Source: Choanephora cucurbitarum (Eukaryota > Mucoromycota > Mucoromycetes > Mucorales > Choanephoraceae). From it: DNA of 64,000 nt. The notes below the pieces were generated by a model. That model was not told the DNA's origin, did no database searches, and saw nothing but the letters and a program-made list of their open reading frames with translations. Where the stretch lies: the NCBI GenBank assembly GCA_025331435.1, contig JAIWNI010000033.1, positions 186,001-250,000 of the forward strand. Direction: 5' to 3'. Positions 1 to 11,584 of this stretch are shown one piece after another. A program made the position numbers and the translations under genes. Position 1 is the first letter of the stretch. Each line of letters begins with the position of its first letter.

Positions 1-133
1 TGATGAAGAGTGTGTACAAAGGAGAGAAAAAAAAGGGGAGTGGAGGTTGAAAACAGGTGGCTTATCTGACATTGAAATCTGCTTGAATGCGATAGGGTTT
101 TATTGTTTTTTTTTTAATTGTTTTTTCAAGATA
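1..133. other. Upstream region of CIAO1, edge of window
   Basis: AT-rich leader with a poly-T run at about 105-127, ending just before the CIAO1 ATG. No coding sequence is visible. The 5' transcript end and promoter cannot be delimited because the window starts here. Confidence 0.5.
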
Positions 134-1275
134 ATGCCACACCTTGAATTATTAGCAACATTAGAAGGCAATCTATCTTTACACTCTTGAGTTCCCTCAT
201 AACTGATATCTATTCTTTCAACAGGTCACCAAGATCGCGTCTGGCAAGCTGCTTGGCACCCCACAAAAACACTCTTGGCCACTTGTTCAGGCGATAAAAC
301 AGTACGTCTATGGCAACCTGCTTCTCATGACAACTTTAGCGAATGGCATTGTGTAGAAACCCTAGAGGGAGCCCATAAACGCACTATTCGTAGTGTAGTC
401 TGGTCACCTACCGGAAGTGAACTAGCCACCGCCAGTTTCGATGCCACCACCGGCATCTGGGAAAACGATCCTCGAGAGAACGATTGGGAATGTGTTGCTA
501 CCTTAGAGGGCCATGAAAACGAGATCAAGTCTGTCTCTTGGTCATCCACAGGTGCTCTCCTGGCCACCTGTAGTCGTGACAAGAGTGTCTGGATCTGGGA
601 AGTGGAACAAGACAACGATTTCGAGTGTCTCAGTGTCTTACAGGAACACACACAGGATGTCAAGATGGTAGCATGGCATCCTAAATTAGAAATACTTGCT
701 TCAGCCAGTTATGATGATACCATCAAGATCTGGAAAGAGGATGATGATGATTGGTACTGTGCCGATACACTACAGGGACATACATCGACTGTGTGGTCAT
801 TGGATTTCAATGCTGAGGGAGATCAGATTGTGTCTGCCTCGGATGATCAGACATTGCGTATCTGGAAAATGTACAAGGCAAATAATCCTCAGGGTGTGAT
901 GACACCCCATGGTGATGCTGCCTGGAAATCGATCTGTACACTCTCTGGCTTTCATGAGAGATGTATCTATTCTGTCTCATGGTCTAAAGTCAATGATCGG
1001 ATTGCCAGTGTCAGTGGCGATAATAGCATTCGTATTTTTGAGAAGGTTAGAACAACAAATGACATTGTGTGAAGTTTATTGATCTCTAGATATAGGATAT
1101 GGAAGCAACACACGATCAAGATGCGCCTGTCTACAAGAATGTGACATCGACAACAGATGCCCATGGTGTGTATGATATCAATGGGGTAGCATGGTTCCCA
1201 ACTGAAAAGCATGGAGATTGGTTATCTACTGTAGGCGATGATGGACTAGTTCGTATATGGCGTTTGGTTGAATAA
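134..1275 (+). CDS. CIAO1: Cytosolic iron-sulfur assembly protein CIAO1 (WD40)
   Basis: Scaffold WD40 propeller of the CIA targeting complex, which hands Fe-S clusters to cytosolic and nuclear apoproteins (family knowledge). Exons are 134-167, 225-1045 and 1096-1275, giving 344 aa, a normal CIAO1 length. The chain runs through about seven blades, with repeats ending in VRLW, GIW, VWIW, IKIW, LRIW, IRIF and VRIW. The start MPHLELLATLEGHQDRVW gives a complete first blade. Intron 1 starts with GC (GAAG|GCAATC). No GT donor works there because the unspliced frame meets TGA. In intron 2 the acceptor at 1094-1095 is required, because the one at 1088-1089 leads to an immediate stop. The stop codon overlaps an AATAAA. 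The gene converges on the next gene with 5 bp between stop codons. Confidence 0.88.
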
Positions 1276-1280
1276 AAGAT

Positions 1281-2018
1281 TTATAGTTGAGACCATAATT
1301 CATTCAAGAATCCCGAAATGTCATTGATATGAGCCATCACACGTTCGCGTTCTTTATCTGATCCTTGAAAGTGTCGCATATAACGTGTCACGAACTTGTC
1401 TGGGTGATAGCGTGCCTGTTCTTTACGTACATTCTTTTTGTTATCTGCTTTAGATGCAGAGGGATCAATGACGAACTGACGCACGGCCTCCAAGGTGAAT
1501 GATGTGCCCGAGATAGGCCAAGGAATGTCCTTGCTGCGAACACACGCCAGATGCTCCAGTCGTTTCCATCGGTCAACAAATCGAGTGCGTTGTGTTGTCT
1601 GTTCCAACAGCTGTCGATAGATACGATCGTTTCGTTCTTGTTCTTGACGGACGCGTTCCTTTTCTGCCTTGCGTTTGGCTCGTTCAGCCTTCCGTCGTTC
1701 CTCTTCAGCTATCTCGTCTGCATGTTTGCGTCTGTACATGCCCTCGACTATATACTGACGGTGTTCTTCATCGGACATGCGTGGTGTAGGTTGAGTGTAT
1801 TGTGTATAGAAAGGGTCTTGTCCTTCATCGTCCATCATGGCTTCAAACAGACGTTCTCGCCATGCCTGATCGTGGTCGTGTTTCGGTGAGCTTGAGGGTG
1901 GTATCCAACCTGTTTCTTCTTCATAGAGTGTAGGAGGTTCATAGTATTTCTCTCGATGACGTCGACTTGAGTGTTTCTTCTCTTTTCTCTTACTCTCCTT
2001 AAACCGTAGTTTCGGCAT
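1281..2018 (-). CDS. NFKBIL1-like protein with degenerate J-like C-terminus
   Basis: Single-exon ORF of 245 aa. The N-terminal quarter is basic (KESKRKEKKHSSRRHREK). The middle is a highly charged helix rich in E, R and K (about 85-150). The C-terminus carries the pattern W+RLE...KDIPWP, then RKEQARYHPDKF and a final helix ending LNELW. That DIPWP plus HPDKF arrangement is what I know from the C-terminus of NF-kappa-B-inhibitor-like protein 1, where it resembles a J-domain end but has HPDKF rather than a free HPD loop. No ankyrin repeats are present, unlike the animal protein. Function is unknown; a nuclear RNA-linked role is only inferred from the family. Family assignment is moderately secure. 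Confidence 0.68.
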   Translation of the reverse strand: MPKLRFKESKRKEKKHSSRRHREKYYEPPTLYEEETGWIPPSSSPKHDHDQAWRERLFEAMMDDEGQDPFYTQYTQPTPRMSDEEHRQYIVEGMYRRKHADEIAEEERRKAERAKRKAEKERVRQEQERNDRIYRQLLEQTTQRTRFVDRWKRLEHLACVRSKDIPWPISGTSFTLEAVRQFVIDPSASKADNKKNVRKEQARYHPDKFVTRYMRHFQGSDKERERVMAHINDISGFLNELWSQL

Positions 2019-3682
2019 AATAAAAAAAAAATGAGCGTTCTAGACAATCATATCAGAAGAAAGAAAATGAATGAAAATCTAACTTGACAAAAAAAAAAAA
2101 AATAAAAAAGTTTTTTTTTAAGTGACTCAAATTCTTATTTCATAGGGTCTTCTAAGATCAAATCAAAATGACCCCCTCTTTAACACTTCCAATATATAAT
2201 TTCAATCGTCTTTAATTCTCACTGTGAAAGAAGGAGTTCGTAATTCTAATTGATTATTCTGTTGACTTCTAGGTTTTAAATGCACGAAGGTCTTTCTATA
2301 CAGTAGAACATGGTGTGTTCCTTATTTGGCAGTCTTTTCTTCCTAAAATGTCATACTTCATGTGTTATATCATCATGAAGTGTAGAGGGGGTTTAGGTTA
2401 AATGGAAAACCCAAATGAAGCACACAATGGTATTACTGCTTTTAATGGGAACAAAGTCATGTCTTGATCTGTTACAATCACAAGGGTTCTCTTAATTGTT
2501 TTACTGGTACTTTACCTCTCTAAGAAAAACTCCTATGAACTCTATTACAAAGCATGAACGTCTTTTTCTTTTTAAACAAAAATTGTACTTGACAACTTCT
2601 TTCAATGATAAACTGCCTATTTTTTTAAAAAAAAAAGGTGTTTGACTATAATAGGTGAAAGAGAGAGAGCCTAGACTTGTTTAAGAAAAGTAAGGTCTTA
2701 GGTAAATGCTTCATGTTAACAAAAAATGAAACACAGAGAAAGTTAAACTTTAAAATAATAAAAAGGTTAGAGGCACGACCATAGAACCGTGCAACTTGTT
2801 AAAATAAGTCATTCAACAGAACGAGCTGTTGTAACCTTTATGATTGACAACAATCCTTAGAGAAGACATTGGAGACAAAATAAAAGATACCTAGGAAAGG
2901 AAATGATTGGGATCTTTTCTGTTTAAAAAAAAAAAACCTATATTTGGAAATGTAAATATGAAATGGTTTATCCTTAAAGAACATTGGTTCCCGCATGGTG
3001 TGTTTCCTCAATTAAAAAACGCCACAACAACATATATAAAGTGATAGACAAAAATCCATCTATTTGAGGAACGAATTAACAAATATGTGAAGAAAGTTAG
3101 TGACACTTTACACACACATTGTTAAGAGAATCTCGACTCAATAAAGATATTTAGAAAATATTGAAAGAGGGAACAGAAAATGCTTTTGGATGGTCTTATT
3201 GGTTGAATCTCAATTTAATTAAACGTATCACCGATGATCTTTAACCTTTTCACTTTTTTGGATGATTTAAGGGCAAAAAAGAAAGCCAAAAATAACTTTT
3301 GAACGCTTTGACATTTTTTTTTAGTCCTACTTGAATAGTATTATAAACGGTAAAACTCCGTGATTTCAATCGGCAGCTTAGTAAAAGTAAGTATGACTAA
3401 TGGATAGAGAAATATTTTGTTTTTTTTTATTATTATTATCATTATTAGTATCATAAAGTAAGCTTATATATATATATGTATATAATTAAAAAAAAGAAGT
3501 AAACTTTTCTTGACATAAATTAATAAAGAAAGGGGCAAAAAAGAAAGAAAGACTTTATACACGTATTTTTTTTTTTAACTAAAAAAAAAAAAAAAAGGGG
3601 GGGAGGAGGGAAACAAGGAATGTATGGTATTATAAAAAAAAAAAAAAGTGGTATTTTTTTTAAAAAAAAGAAAAAAAGTGTC
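2019..3682. other. Gene-free AT-rich spacer
   Basis: About 1.66 kb between the start of the NFKBIL1-like gene and the stop of the HSF-type gene, both on the minus strand. It holds many A or T homopolymers, for example around 2089-2115 and 3570-3660. I see no ORF with coding character, no tRNA and no clear repeat. It presumably contains the upstream region of the NFKBIL1-like gene and the 3' UTR of the HSF-type gene. Confidence 0.5.
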
Positions 3683-5351
3683 TTACATATAATCAGCAAA
3701 ACTCATCGTATGATGAACATCCAGACTGCCTCTCTTTTCTTTGCTGTCAATGTAAGCCATAGTAGCTGACTTTAATTCATCGGCTTTGACCATAGTATCT
3801 GCTGTGCTACTGCCGGCAGTAACAATTCCGTTTGTAGCTTCATCTAATGAATTACGATGATAATCCACATATTTAACATGAGGATGCCATGATCCAGATG
3901 GACTAGGGTGATTAGAGGGCACCAATGGGGGTGAAGATAAGAGAAGATCGTTTTTATCTTGGAAATAAAAGTTGTCAGGTCGAATGATAGATTTGTTATA
4001 GACCATACGATGTTGTGGAAGCTGAAACGAGGGCATGGTAGTACAGGTATCCATGTAACCACCTGTCGTTGGTTTCACTGAATGCTTTGTAAAACCAAGC
4101 GCTTCTTCAAGCTGTTGAATATGTAACTTTTGTTCATCGATCTGGATAAAGGCCTTTTGGAGTTGACCTTCATATTCCTTTCGTTCTTGTTCATGCTTCT
4201 GCTTCATTTGGTAGTACTGCAATCGATAGTCTTGTGGTTGAAAGAGTGGGTTAAGGATATCTTCATCTGACTGGAGTTGGAAGTGAGGGGATGCAAGAGA
4301 GGAAAGATGATGGATAAGGTTAGGTGATGTGGTGGCAGAGACTGGTTCAGATGTACTGAAGCCTGGTTGTAATTGAGATGTGTTGTAGTCAGGAAGGGTA
4401 GGTAACATACTATTAACAGATGAGATAGAAGAAGAACGACGGGTGTGATCATCACGGACAATGAGGACCATGTTGTCTTGATCCATCTCTACAGATTCAT
4501 CATCCCCAGAGCCTACATTTAAGATCGTCTCAGGGTCTTCTTCAGACAGAGAAGCCTTAGCCTTTGACTTCCTAGAGTAACGAGTGGCCTTTCTTCGGAT
4601 CATATGGAATAGATCACGACGGTTAGGTTTAAAGCAAGGATGATACCATCGACAGGATTCCTTTTCTTTTGTATCCTTTGATTTTCTAGCATCTGTATCT
4701 CTTTGGAAACCATAGATCTAATAAGAGTCATGAGTCTCAAGTCAATAGACTAGCAATATCATTACGTTACATTCAATTGGCGTACAAAAGAAGCAAATTT
4801 ACAATGCTTAAAGAGACGAGGCAAGACAATTTCAGTGAATTCTAAATAGAATTTAGTATGAATGATTATAGATAGATATATATTTTACCTGGAATACAAT
4901 CAATGACAAACATATCTTTGCCTTCATGTTGACACCATCTTGCATATTTCTGGTTACTTTCAGGTGACTGTAAACATCTAAATGACTGGGATAAGTATAG
5001 ATAACAGATAATTTAATCATGTACTTACTGGTATAGTTTAGACACAAAACCAGCAATACCACGTTCTGAAGGAGCAACATGATGACTAGCGACATGTGTA
5101 GGATATTCATCATGAAGAGGATTCCAAGGGTGTTGAAAGTGTTGATTGGTAGGAATGGGATTCATAGGGTGAATCAGCATCAGTGGGTTATTCTCTTCAC
5201 TTAAGATAGGTGAAGAATGGATGGCATTGCTATCAAACATAACAGATGGTCTCTCATTAAACATAGCATATTGATTGACAACTGCATTAAATGTTGAAGG
5301 GCGATCTTGTTCTCTGCCTAAAATAGTGTCTGTTGTATAAGTGTAATTCAT
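3683..5351 (-). CDS. HSF-type DNA-binding transcription factor
   Basis: Four exons on the minus strand: 5351-5029, 4977-4889, 4841-4771 and 4717-3683 (505 aa). Joining them rebuilds an HSF-type winged-helix domain at about residues 101-200. It runs from GFVSKLYQCLQSPES through the recognition-helix signature FKHCKFASFVRQLNIYGFQR to WYHPCFKPNRRDLFHMIRRK. No single ORF contains the domain, so the splice phases confirm the model. A long heptad coiled coil at about 325-370 (YRLQYYQMKQKHEQERKEYE) would serve for oligomerisation. The rest is Ser/Thr/Pro-rich. The domain is embedded after about 100 low-complexity residues, as in Sfl1/Prr1-type fungal factors. I cannot say whether it is the heat-stress HSF1 or a paralog. 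It is divergent from LSM2 across 1.8 kb. Confidence 0.88.
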
Positions 5352-7114
5352 GTTGAAATAGAATAAAGAAAAAAAAAAGAAAAAGAAAAGAAAATTAAAT
5401 GTGAGGTAGTATTTATATGAAATAAATTAAAAAAAAAAAATAAGGGTTTCTTTTAATAGGAGTGTGTGTGTGATATACTATTAGAAAACAGAAGAGAGAG
5501 GAGAAAGAGAGGAGAAAGAGGGGAGGCAAAATGATAGAAAATAATACTCTCTCTAAATATATCAAGGAAAGAGAAAGAAAATAAAATAAAAAAAAATAAA
5601 AAAAATAGGCCCTTTTTGTTTGATTTATGGTCAATGGGTGACTTGCATTAACATACTTTCTTTGCGTCACTATGAACATGTTTGCTTCTTTAACAGGTAG
5701 AGAGAGAAAGAAAAAAGCTTAAATCATCGGAGAGAATGAACTTTGTTATATTGACCTGAGCGTAAATCTGTAACACTTTACAAAAAAATTTTTTTTTAGA
5801 ATACAGGTACTAAAGTTAGAAACTATCACAAAACAAATGGTCCCCCAACATGTGATAAGAGGCCCTTTTTTTTTTACCAATTATTTGGGTAAGACATAAC
5901 CGAATTAAAATTACCCTTCACCCTTTTATTCTGTTTATGCGATGTAATTCATGCTTTCCTTTTTAGGTACAACTGAAGACAAAGTCTTTTTTTTTTTAAC
6001 ACGTACCTTTTAGGGCATTTTGTCTAATTTTAAGTTTCAAGATCTATAAGGTTACAACAAGATTTATAAAACGAAAATTAAACTTTTTTTTTTTTCTTTA
6101 GATGACAACAATTTGAATTGATTTCTTTTCAGAAAAAAAAAAGAGGAGCCTGATCATCGATAGGAGTATAAGAAAGGGGGATTCAATGAGCGCCAAAATA
6201 TGACAGTGTCTCTAGAAAGGTATGATTAAAATGCACTCTCTAAATGAAATCAAGGGGGGGAATCTGTCAAATAGTAAACACGCAATAAGTTTTGAGTTTT
6301 GTTCTATTAATTTAACAAAGAATGTTGCATCCCTTAAACAAAACAATAAACAACAGATGTCCTGCACAGTCTTTTCATGTATTTTATATGAAGGAGAGCA
6401 TAGAAAATAATAGAATAAAAAAAAAACCAGATCGAATGTCTTGTTTTGGAATGTAAGATTGATTGGATGAGGTCATAAGGAGCTCTCTGTTGTATGCTAC
6501 AAAAGAATGAATTCATTTCAATCTATATAGAGCAAATAATAGATCTTGACCCTGAAACCCTTTTCTCACATTCTTTCCATCTCTTCTAATCTTTTTCATT
6601 CCCTCCCCTCTCTCTCTTGCCACCCAAACATTATCCATAGTAAATCAAGATTTGCCTTAATTAAACTCATCCCGATCTTATAGGTAGGTGAGTCAATTTG
6701 TAGGTTATCTTTTTTAAGGATTTTTTTTTTTTTGGATAAGGCATCTGAGATTCACTTTTTCTTTTTTTTTTAAAGACCTTTATTTCAATGGACATTGTCT
6801 TCCCCTCCAAAATGTTCCCCCCCCCCCTTTTATAAAGAATATCTCTCCTATATTTTGTATATATAAGCACTCTTAGAATGTACTTTCAATTCTAAAAAGC
6901 ACCTTTTTTTTTAAGCTATCTCATTTTATTTCATATGTTCATGATGTTAGTAGGCTTTATTCACTCTACAAATCAGAAGCCATAGGATAGGGGAGATGCT
7001 CTCTTATTCTTGAATAAGCTATCTCTTAAGGAAGTCACACTCACTTTGGATGGAGCGCGTTTCTTTTTTTTTTCTTTTTCTTTCTAATTTATTTTAGTAT
7101 TTCTCTCTATAACA
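5352..7114. other. Long divergent intergenic region (HSF-type gene / LSM2)
   Basis: 1.76 kb separates the two divergently transcribed starts. Visible are purine-rich GAGAG tracts at about 5494-5526, poly-T tracts, CT-rich DNA at about 6580-6625 and a C run at about 6816-6826. No convincing gene was found. The short ORFs here are low-complexity. The unusual length on the HSF side fits a regulated transcription factor gene. Confidence 0.5.
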
Positions 7115-7531
7115 ATGGTAATCTCACTTGTCATTACTCTCTTGTCATCCTAACCATATACTTCACTAGTTGTTCTATTCTTTCTTCAAGACACTTGTAG
7201 ATCAACAAGTGACAGTGGAACTGAAGAATGACCTTGCCATCACAGGCATATTGAAATCAGTAGACCAGTTCTTGAATATTCGTTTAGATGACATTAAAGT
7301 AGTGGATGAAGAACGTTATCCTCATATGGTAAATATCATTATCTATCTTATATTGTATACTAAGACACTTCTTTATAGATTTCTGTCAAGAATTGTTTCA
7401 TTCGAGGTTCTGTTGTTCGTTATGTTCAACTTCCTCCTCAGGCAATTGATACTGCTCTCTTACAAGATGCTGCCAGAAGAGAGGCAGCACAACCATCCAC
7501 AGCACAACCTGCTAATGTCAAAGTCAAATAA
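7115..7531 (+). CDS. LSM2: U6 snRNA-associated Sm-like protein LSm2
   Basis: Component of the Lsm2-8 ring (U6 snRNA 3' end, nucleus) and the Lsm1-7 ring (mRNA decapping, cytoplasm). Exons are 7115-7117, 7170-7328 and 7379-7531, giving 104 aa. The first coding exon is just the ATG. It is followed by a 52 bp GTAATC...CACTAG intron, so the protein reads MLFYSFFKTLVDQQVTVELK, exactly the family N-terminus. Sm1 motif: DLAITGILKSVDQFLNIRL. Sm2 motif: SVKNCFIRGSVVRYV. The tail LLQDAARREA is also LSm2-typical. Without the micro-exon there is no in-frame ATG before the conserved N-terminus. Confidence 0.94.
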
Positions 7532-7875
7532 AATGGATAATCATTAAAAAAATAGAAGAGAGAGGGGGTTTTTTTTAGCTGATACGGATTTAATTTTAAC
7601 CAATTGAATGGATAAATGTTTCAAATGATGTAGATGAGAGGGAAAATGATCAACTTCAAATTAGAGTTGCATCATTATTTATGATTCATTTTACGCTTGT
7701 TTCTATTAGACCACTTTTTTCTTAATTGAACACTTGGAGAAATAAGCTTTTTTTTATCTGGACTTATGAAAAGAGAGACAAATGTATTCAAAAAAGGAAA
7801 CCTGAAAATCATTTAAAAATATGCAGCCAAGTTTATTTTTTATTTTTTTTTATCTTTTTTCCCTTATTTCATTAA
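7532..7875. other. Short intergenic spacer
   Basis: 344 bp between LSM2 and the CAP-Gly gene, both on the plus strand. AT-rich with a T-rich run just before the downstream ATG. It probably contains the LSM2 3' UTR and the next promoter. Nothing else is seen. Confidence 0.5.
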
Positions 7876-8827
7876 ATGCCATTGTTTAGCCTGAAAAAGA
7901 AATTCTCACCTCATTCATTTTCTTCACTTGGCCTAAGAAAGACACAATCCACAGGCGATATTGATGATGGTGCATTAACTCCTCTTTCCTCAAGTTCAGT
8001 CAGTCTTCATCCTCAAAGGATAGTGATTGTGAATCACAAAAGCACAGATACTATCGTCAGTATCTTACGCTCTCCAGATCAACCACCACCTCTTTCTCCA
8101 CCCATCTCAGAACCTGCTTCTGATGATAAGGAACTGGCAACCAAATTGCGTGAGATTACAGCCTGTGATATGGATCTCTTGCTCTCTCTAGAGACACAGG
8201 CAAGGATGGATGTACAGGAAAAGAAACAGAGAGCCTCACGCGTTCGATTTGAACTGCCCCTCACTCCACCCAGATCACATTCACCTGATTCAGAACAGCA
8301 ACAGTTTATCTATGCCAGACAAAGACGTTGGTCTTTACCGGAAGATGGGTCAGAGGACATGCTCAAGAAAGATAGCTTTACTCTCAGCAGACTCAGTCGT
8401 TGGAGTCGACTGATGAAACAACAGCAACAGGAAGAAGCTAAAAATAACCAGCTCTTGTTAAGACAGAGCAACAGTAGTCTTGAAGAACTGTCAGATAATG
8501 ATAATGCAGATAGTGTCACACAAACACATCCCCAGTCTATTACCATTGGTTCTAAAGTTAAATTGTTTAAGCGTCCACTACCTTTAATTGGAAAAGTCCA
8601 GTTTATTGGCCATGTTCATTGGGATAAAGAACATGAATGGTTGGGTATTGAATTAGATGGTAGAGGTAAGTAAACCTTTTTTGATTCACATAATCTATCT
8701 GTGTTAATTAGAATTCTTTAAAAAAGTGGGCAATACAGATGGTAAAATAGATCAGATAAGGTACTTTCAAACAAGTCCTCATTGTGGTATATTTGTAAAA
8801 AGGGAAGATACAATCAAAGTACCATGA
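7876..8827 (+). CDS. CAP-Gly domain protein
   Basis: Two exons, 7876-8665 and 8727-8827, giving 296 aa. The first 215 residues are Ser/Pro-rich and probably disordered, with a coiled segment near EITACDMDLLLSLETQ and a QQQQEEA stretch. The CAP-Gly domain is at the C-terminus: GSKVKLFKRPLPLIGKVQFI, then HVHWDKEHEWLGIELDGRVG. It continues in exon 2 with NTDGKIDQIRYFQTSPHCG and ends IFVKREDTIKVP. CAP-Gly domains bind C-terminal EEY/F of tubulin or EB proteins, so a microtubule plus-end or tubulin-related role is inferred. The intron acceptor is an A-rich AAAAAAG at 8720-8726, chosen because only it restores the conserved R-V-G-N-T-D-G-K. Not assigned to a named family. Confidence 0.85.
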
Positions 8828-9722
8828 TTATTATGTTAGTATTAAAACAAGCATTTCTAACACACAGTACCTTGTCACATTCCCGCTTTTCTTTCTTTTA
8901 GAGTAATAATAAGGTATACTTAGGAGGTCTTTATTGTTTTCTTATTTGAGGGTCTGTTGAAAGGAATTTATTTTTACATATTCTATTCAGCCTTGGACTG
9001 GTTTTTGTTCTTGAGAATACATAGAGTAATAACTTCTTTAAGAAAATCGAATAAGGTTTTGACAAAGTCTTCTTCTTGTATATAGAATAAAAGGGTTGTA
9101 TCCAAATAAAGCCCTTGGTGTTTATTTTCCTATTGATTAAAACAACATTTTCTTATGTTCTCTCTCTTCATCACAACAAAGTGAGTTTTCTCAAAAAAGG
9201 AAAGTGGTCGGAACAAGGGTTAAGCTAGATCAGAACCATGGATTTTTTATATAGCTTCATGAGAAAATAAGTTTTTTCTTTATAGATTATACTAAATGGA
9301 CTGTCATTTAGAAATGCATTTTTTCTTAAAGTACGAAAAAAAGGCTTAAATCAAAAAAAAGAGTTTAAAGAGGTTACAACATTCTTGTTGGCTTAAGGGC
9401 TGTACGACACCATTCAAAAGAAATTTTCCAAAAATAGACTTATTTGTCTATTTCAGGCCCTTTCCTACACTTTAAATGTTTATACATCATGCATAAGCAT
9501 ATATTAAAAAAAAAGATCAACTCTATAGGGAAAATACAGTAGGAGATAAACAACAACACACTGTCTGTAGGATATGAATGTAGGAGGCAGGATAGATTCA
9601 GTCAACAACATCATCTGTTCACAAATGATGGTCTTCTCTATTTAGGAGCAAACATAGATGTGTCCTTTATATAAAACCCTTCCCAGGGAGAGTGAAAAGA
9701 ATGTGGAAGGAGAGGGGGGAGT
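8828..9722. other. Intergenic region between convergent genes
   Basis: About 0.9 kb between the stop codons of the CAP-Gly gene and CAC2. AT-rich, with several A and T runs. No ORF or RNA gene recognised. This is long for a convergent spacer in this window, where others are 5-95 bp. Confidence 0.45.
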
Positions 9723-11584
9723 TTATTGATGGGGAGTACTGATGAGAATAGGTGTAATTCGTCGTTTCTTTGGTTTTTCAGAATGAGCTGTAGGTGGCGA
9801 TAGACCCGTTGACGGTGATGTCACTTCAACATGTGTTGTCTTGACCACATTCAACGTGGTCTGTGTTGGCAATTCAACTAGAGATGCTTTACGTTTCATA
9901 GGCTTGGCCCATTCATCTATCTGTTTGCTGGGAATATCCATCATCTCTACATCTTGCTCTGTTCTCTCTTGTTGGATACCTAATTCATCATTGGCAAAGA
10001 CAACAGCAGAACAATAACCATCTGCAGAAGAAAACATCAGGATGGATCCATCATGCGACCTAAATAAAAAAAAAAAAGTGAGTCTAGGGGTTGCTAAGAC
10101 GGCTATTTGTTTTACCATGCAAGGTCAGTCAATGATGCAAAATGCATCCCTGACATAACACATAGAGGGCGAGTTTGTTGGGTATCATAGATATAAACAG
10201 AATCCTGTGTGGCTGTTGCATAGATCATGCGATAAGGTAATGCAAAGGAGGATGGTACATTCGATCTTTTGTTGAATAACATAGGACACCATCGGATAGC
10301 AATCGAAGGTTTTGGATGATTGCCAATAAGGCCAATAGGGTGTCTAAGAGATCAAAAGGTGAATGGGCTATTGAGTAGCAAATATTGACCTTACTTTAAT
10401 ATTAAATTACGAGGAAAGATATAGGCACAATGAAGCATATCCTCATTTGCTTCATCTAGATCCAATGACTGTTGATTGGCTTCTGTGGGTCTATTCAGAC
10501 CGGCTGGTGTGATCAAGAGAGCACCGTCTGGACTGAACGATAGTCGTCTAAAGAACGATACTAGATTCTCATCATGATAGAGACGATAAGATCCTGTTGT
10601 ACTTGGAGTCTCTTCCACTACTGTCGTTAATTTGCCTTTATCAAAACGAGTAAACTTTCGAGAACAAGGTCCAAACACAAGTTTACCATTCTGTGCCTTT
10701 TTGTATCGATAGATAGCTACAGAACGATCACTGGATTGTGTTGCTACATACTGTCCAAGTGGATCCCAAGATACGCCTTGAACATAATGTGTATGATCTG
10801 CAAATACATGCACACATGTCTCTAAAAAAAAAAGCTTTAGATCAGTTGTCTCTTTTTGATCCATTTGCTCCACATACTCTCTGTCAAACACCAAACTCGA
10901 GCTGTATTATCAATGGATGCCGTAATTAAGAATTTACCACATGGTGACCATGCTAAATCATACACTTCCTTGTTATGTCCACTACAAGATGGTGTCATCA
11001 GTTTCTCTTTTGTCTTGCACACTCTTTTTTTTTAAAGGCTTCCTTACTAAAACATAGATACAACAGTCCAAGTCTCTTTTTCATATTCATTATAATCACT
11101 TCCAAATGTTGCTTCCTTCATAGGTGATAGTTTCCATACAATGATACAAGTATCTAGATCATTGGATCAGTGGACTGTCTAAATTTTTTTTTTTTTTTTT
11201 TTTAGAATTCACTTTACCATCACCTGCAGAAGCTAATAAATCACCTTTAGGTGAAAACCGAACAGCATTGACAGGAGAAGAGTGTCGTTTCAGTTCTGAA
11301 AGAAAATCGATATTGACAGGTAAGGAATCAACCGAGTGTTTGTTGAATTGCTTTTTGGCATTGGACAATGTAGAAGAAGATGCTATCGTGTCTGTTCGTT
11401 TTTGAATACTCCAAATCTATGACATGATGAGTTGAAACCAAAAAAAATAAAAAAGGACATAAGCATTTACTCGGATAGAATTATCAGCACCTGCTGTGGC
11501 ATACCGGGAGCCATCTGAAGAGAAGTCAATAGAATAAATGGCTTGTCCATCATGCCAATTAATTTCTAACGTTTTTGCAAGCAT
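9723..11584 (-). CDS. CAC2: Chromatin assembly factor 1 subunit B (p60 / Cac2), WD40
   Basis: CAF-1 middle subunit, which deposits H3-H4 on newly replicated DNA. Seven exons: 11584-11471, 11416-11218, 11153-11048, 10981-10878, 10821-10395, 10343-10116 and 10059-9723 (504 aa). Family hallmarks in order: EINWHDGQAIYSIDF, RHSSPVNAVRFSPKGDLLAS, ENWTVV-like ETWTVVSMFYGHNKEVYDL, HTHYVQGVSWDPLGQYVATQ, SYRLYHDENLVSFFRRLSFS, LLITPAGLNRP, DSVYIYDTQQTRPL and SADGYCSAVVFANDELG. These match the CHAF1B line of WD40 proteins rather than HIRA. The C-terminal tail (about 420-504) is basic, Ser/Thr-rich and ends near KKRRITPILIS. Each splice phase was checked against the propeller. Two ACGCGT boxes lie 57-86 bp upstream of the ATG. 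Confidence 0.92.
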
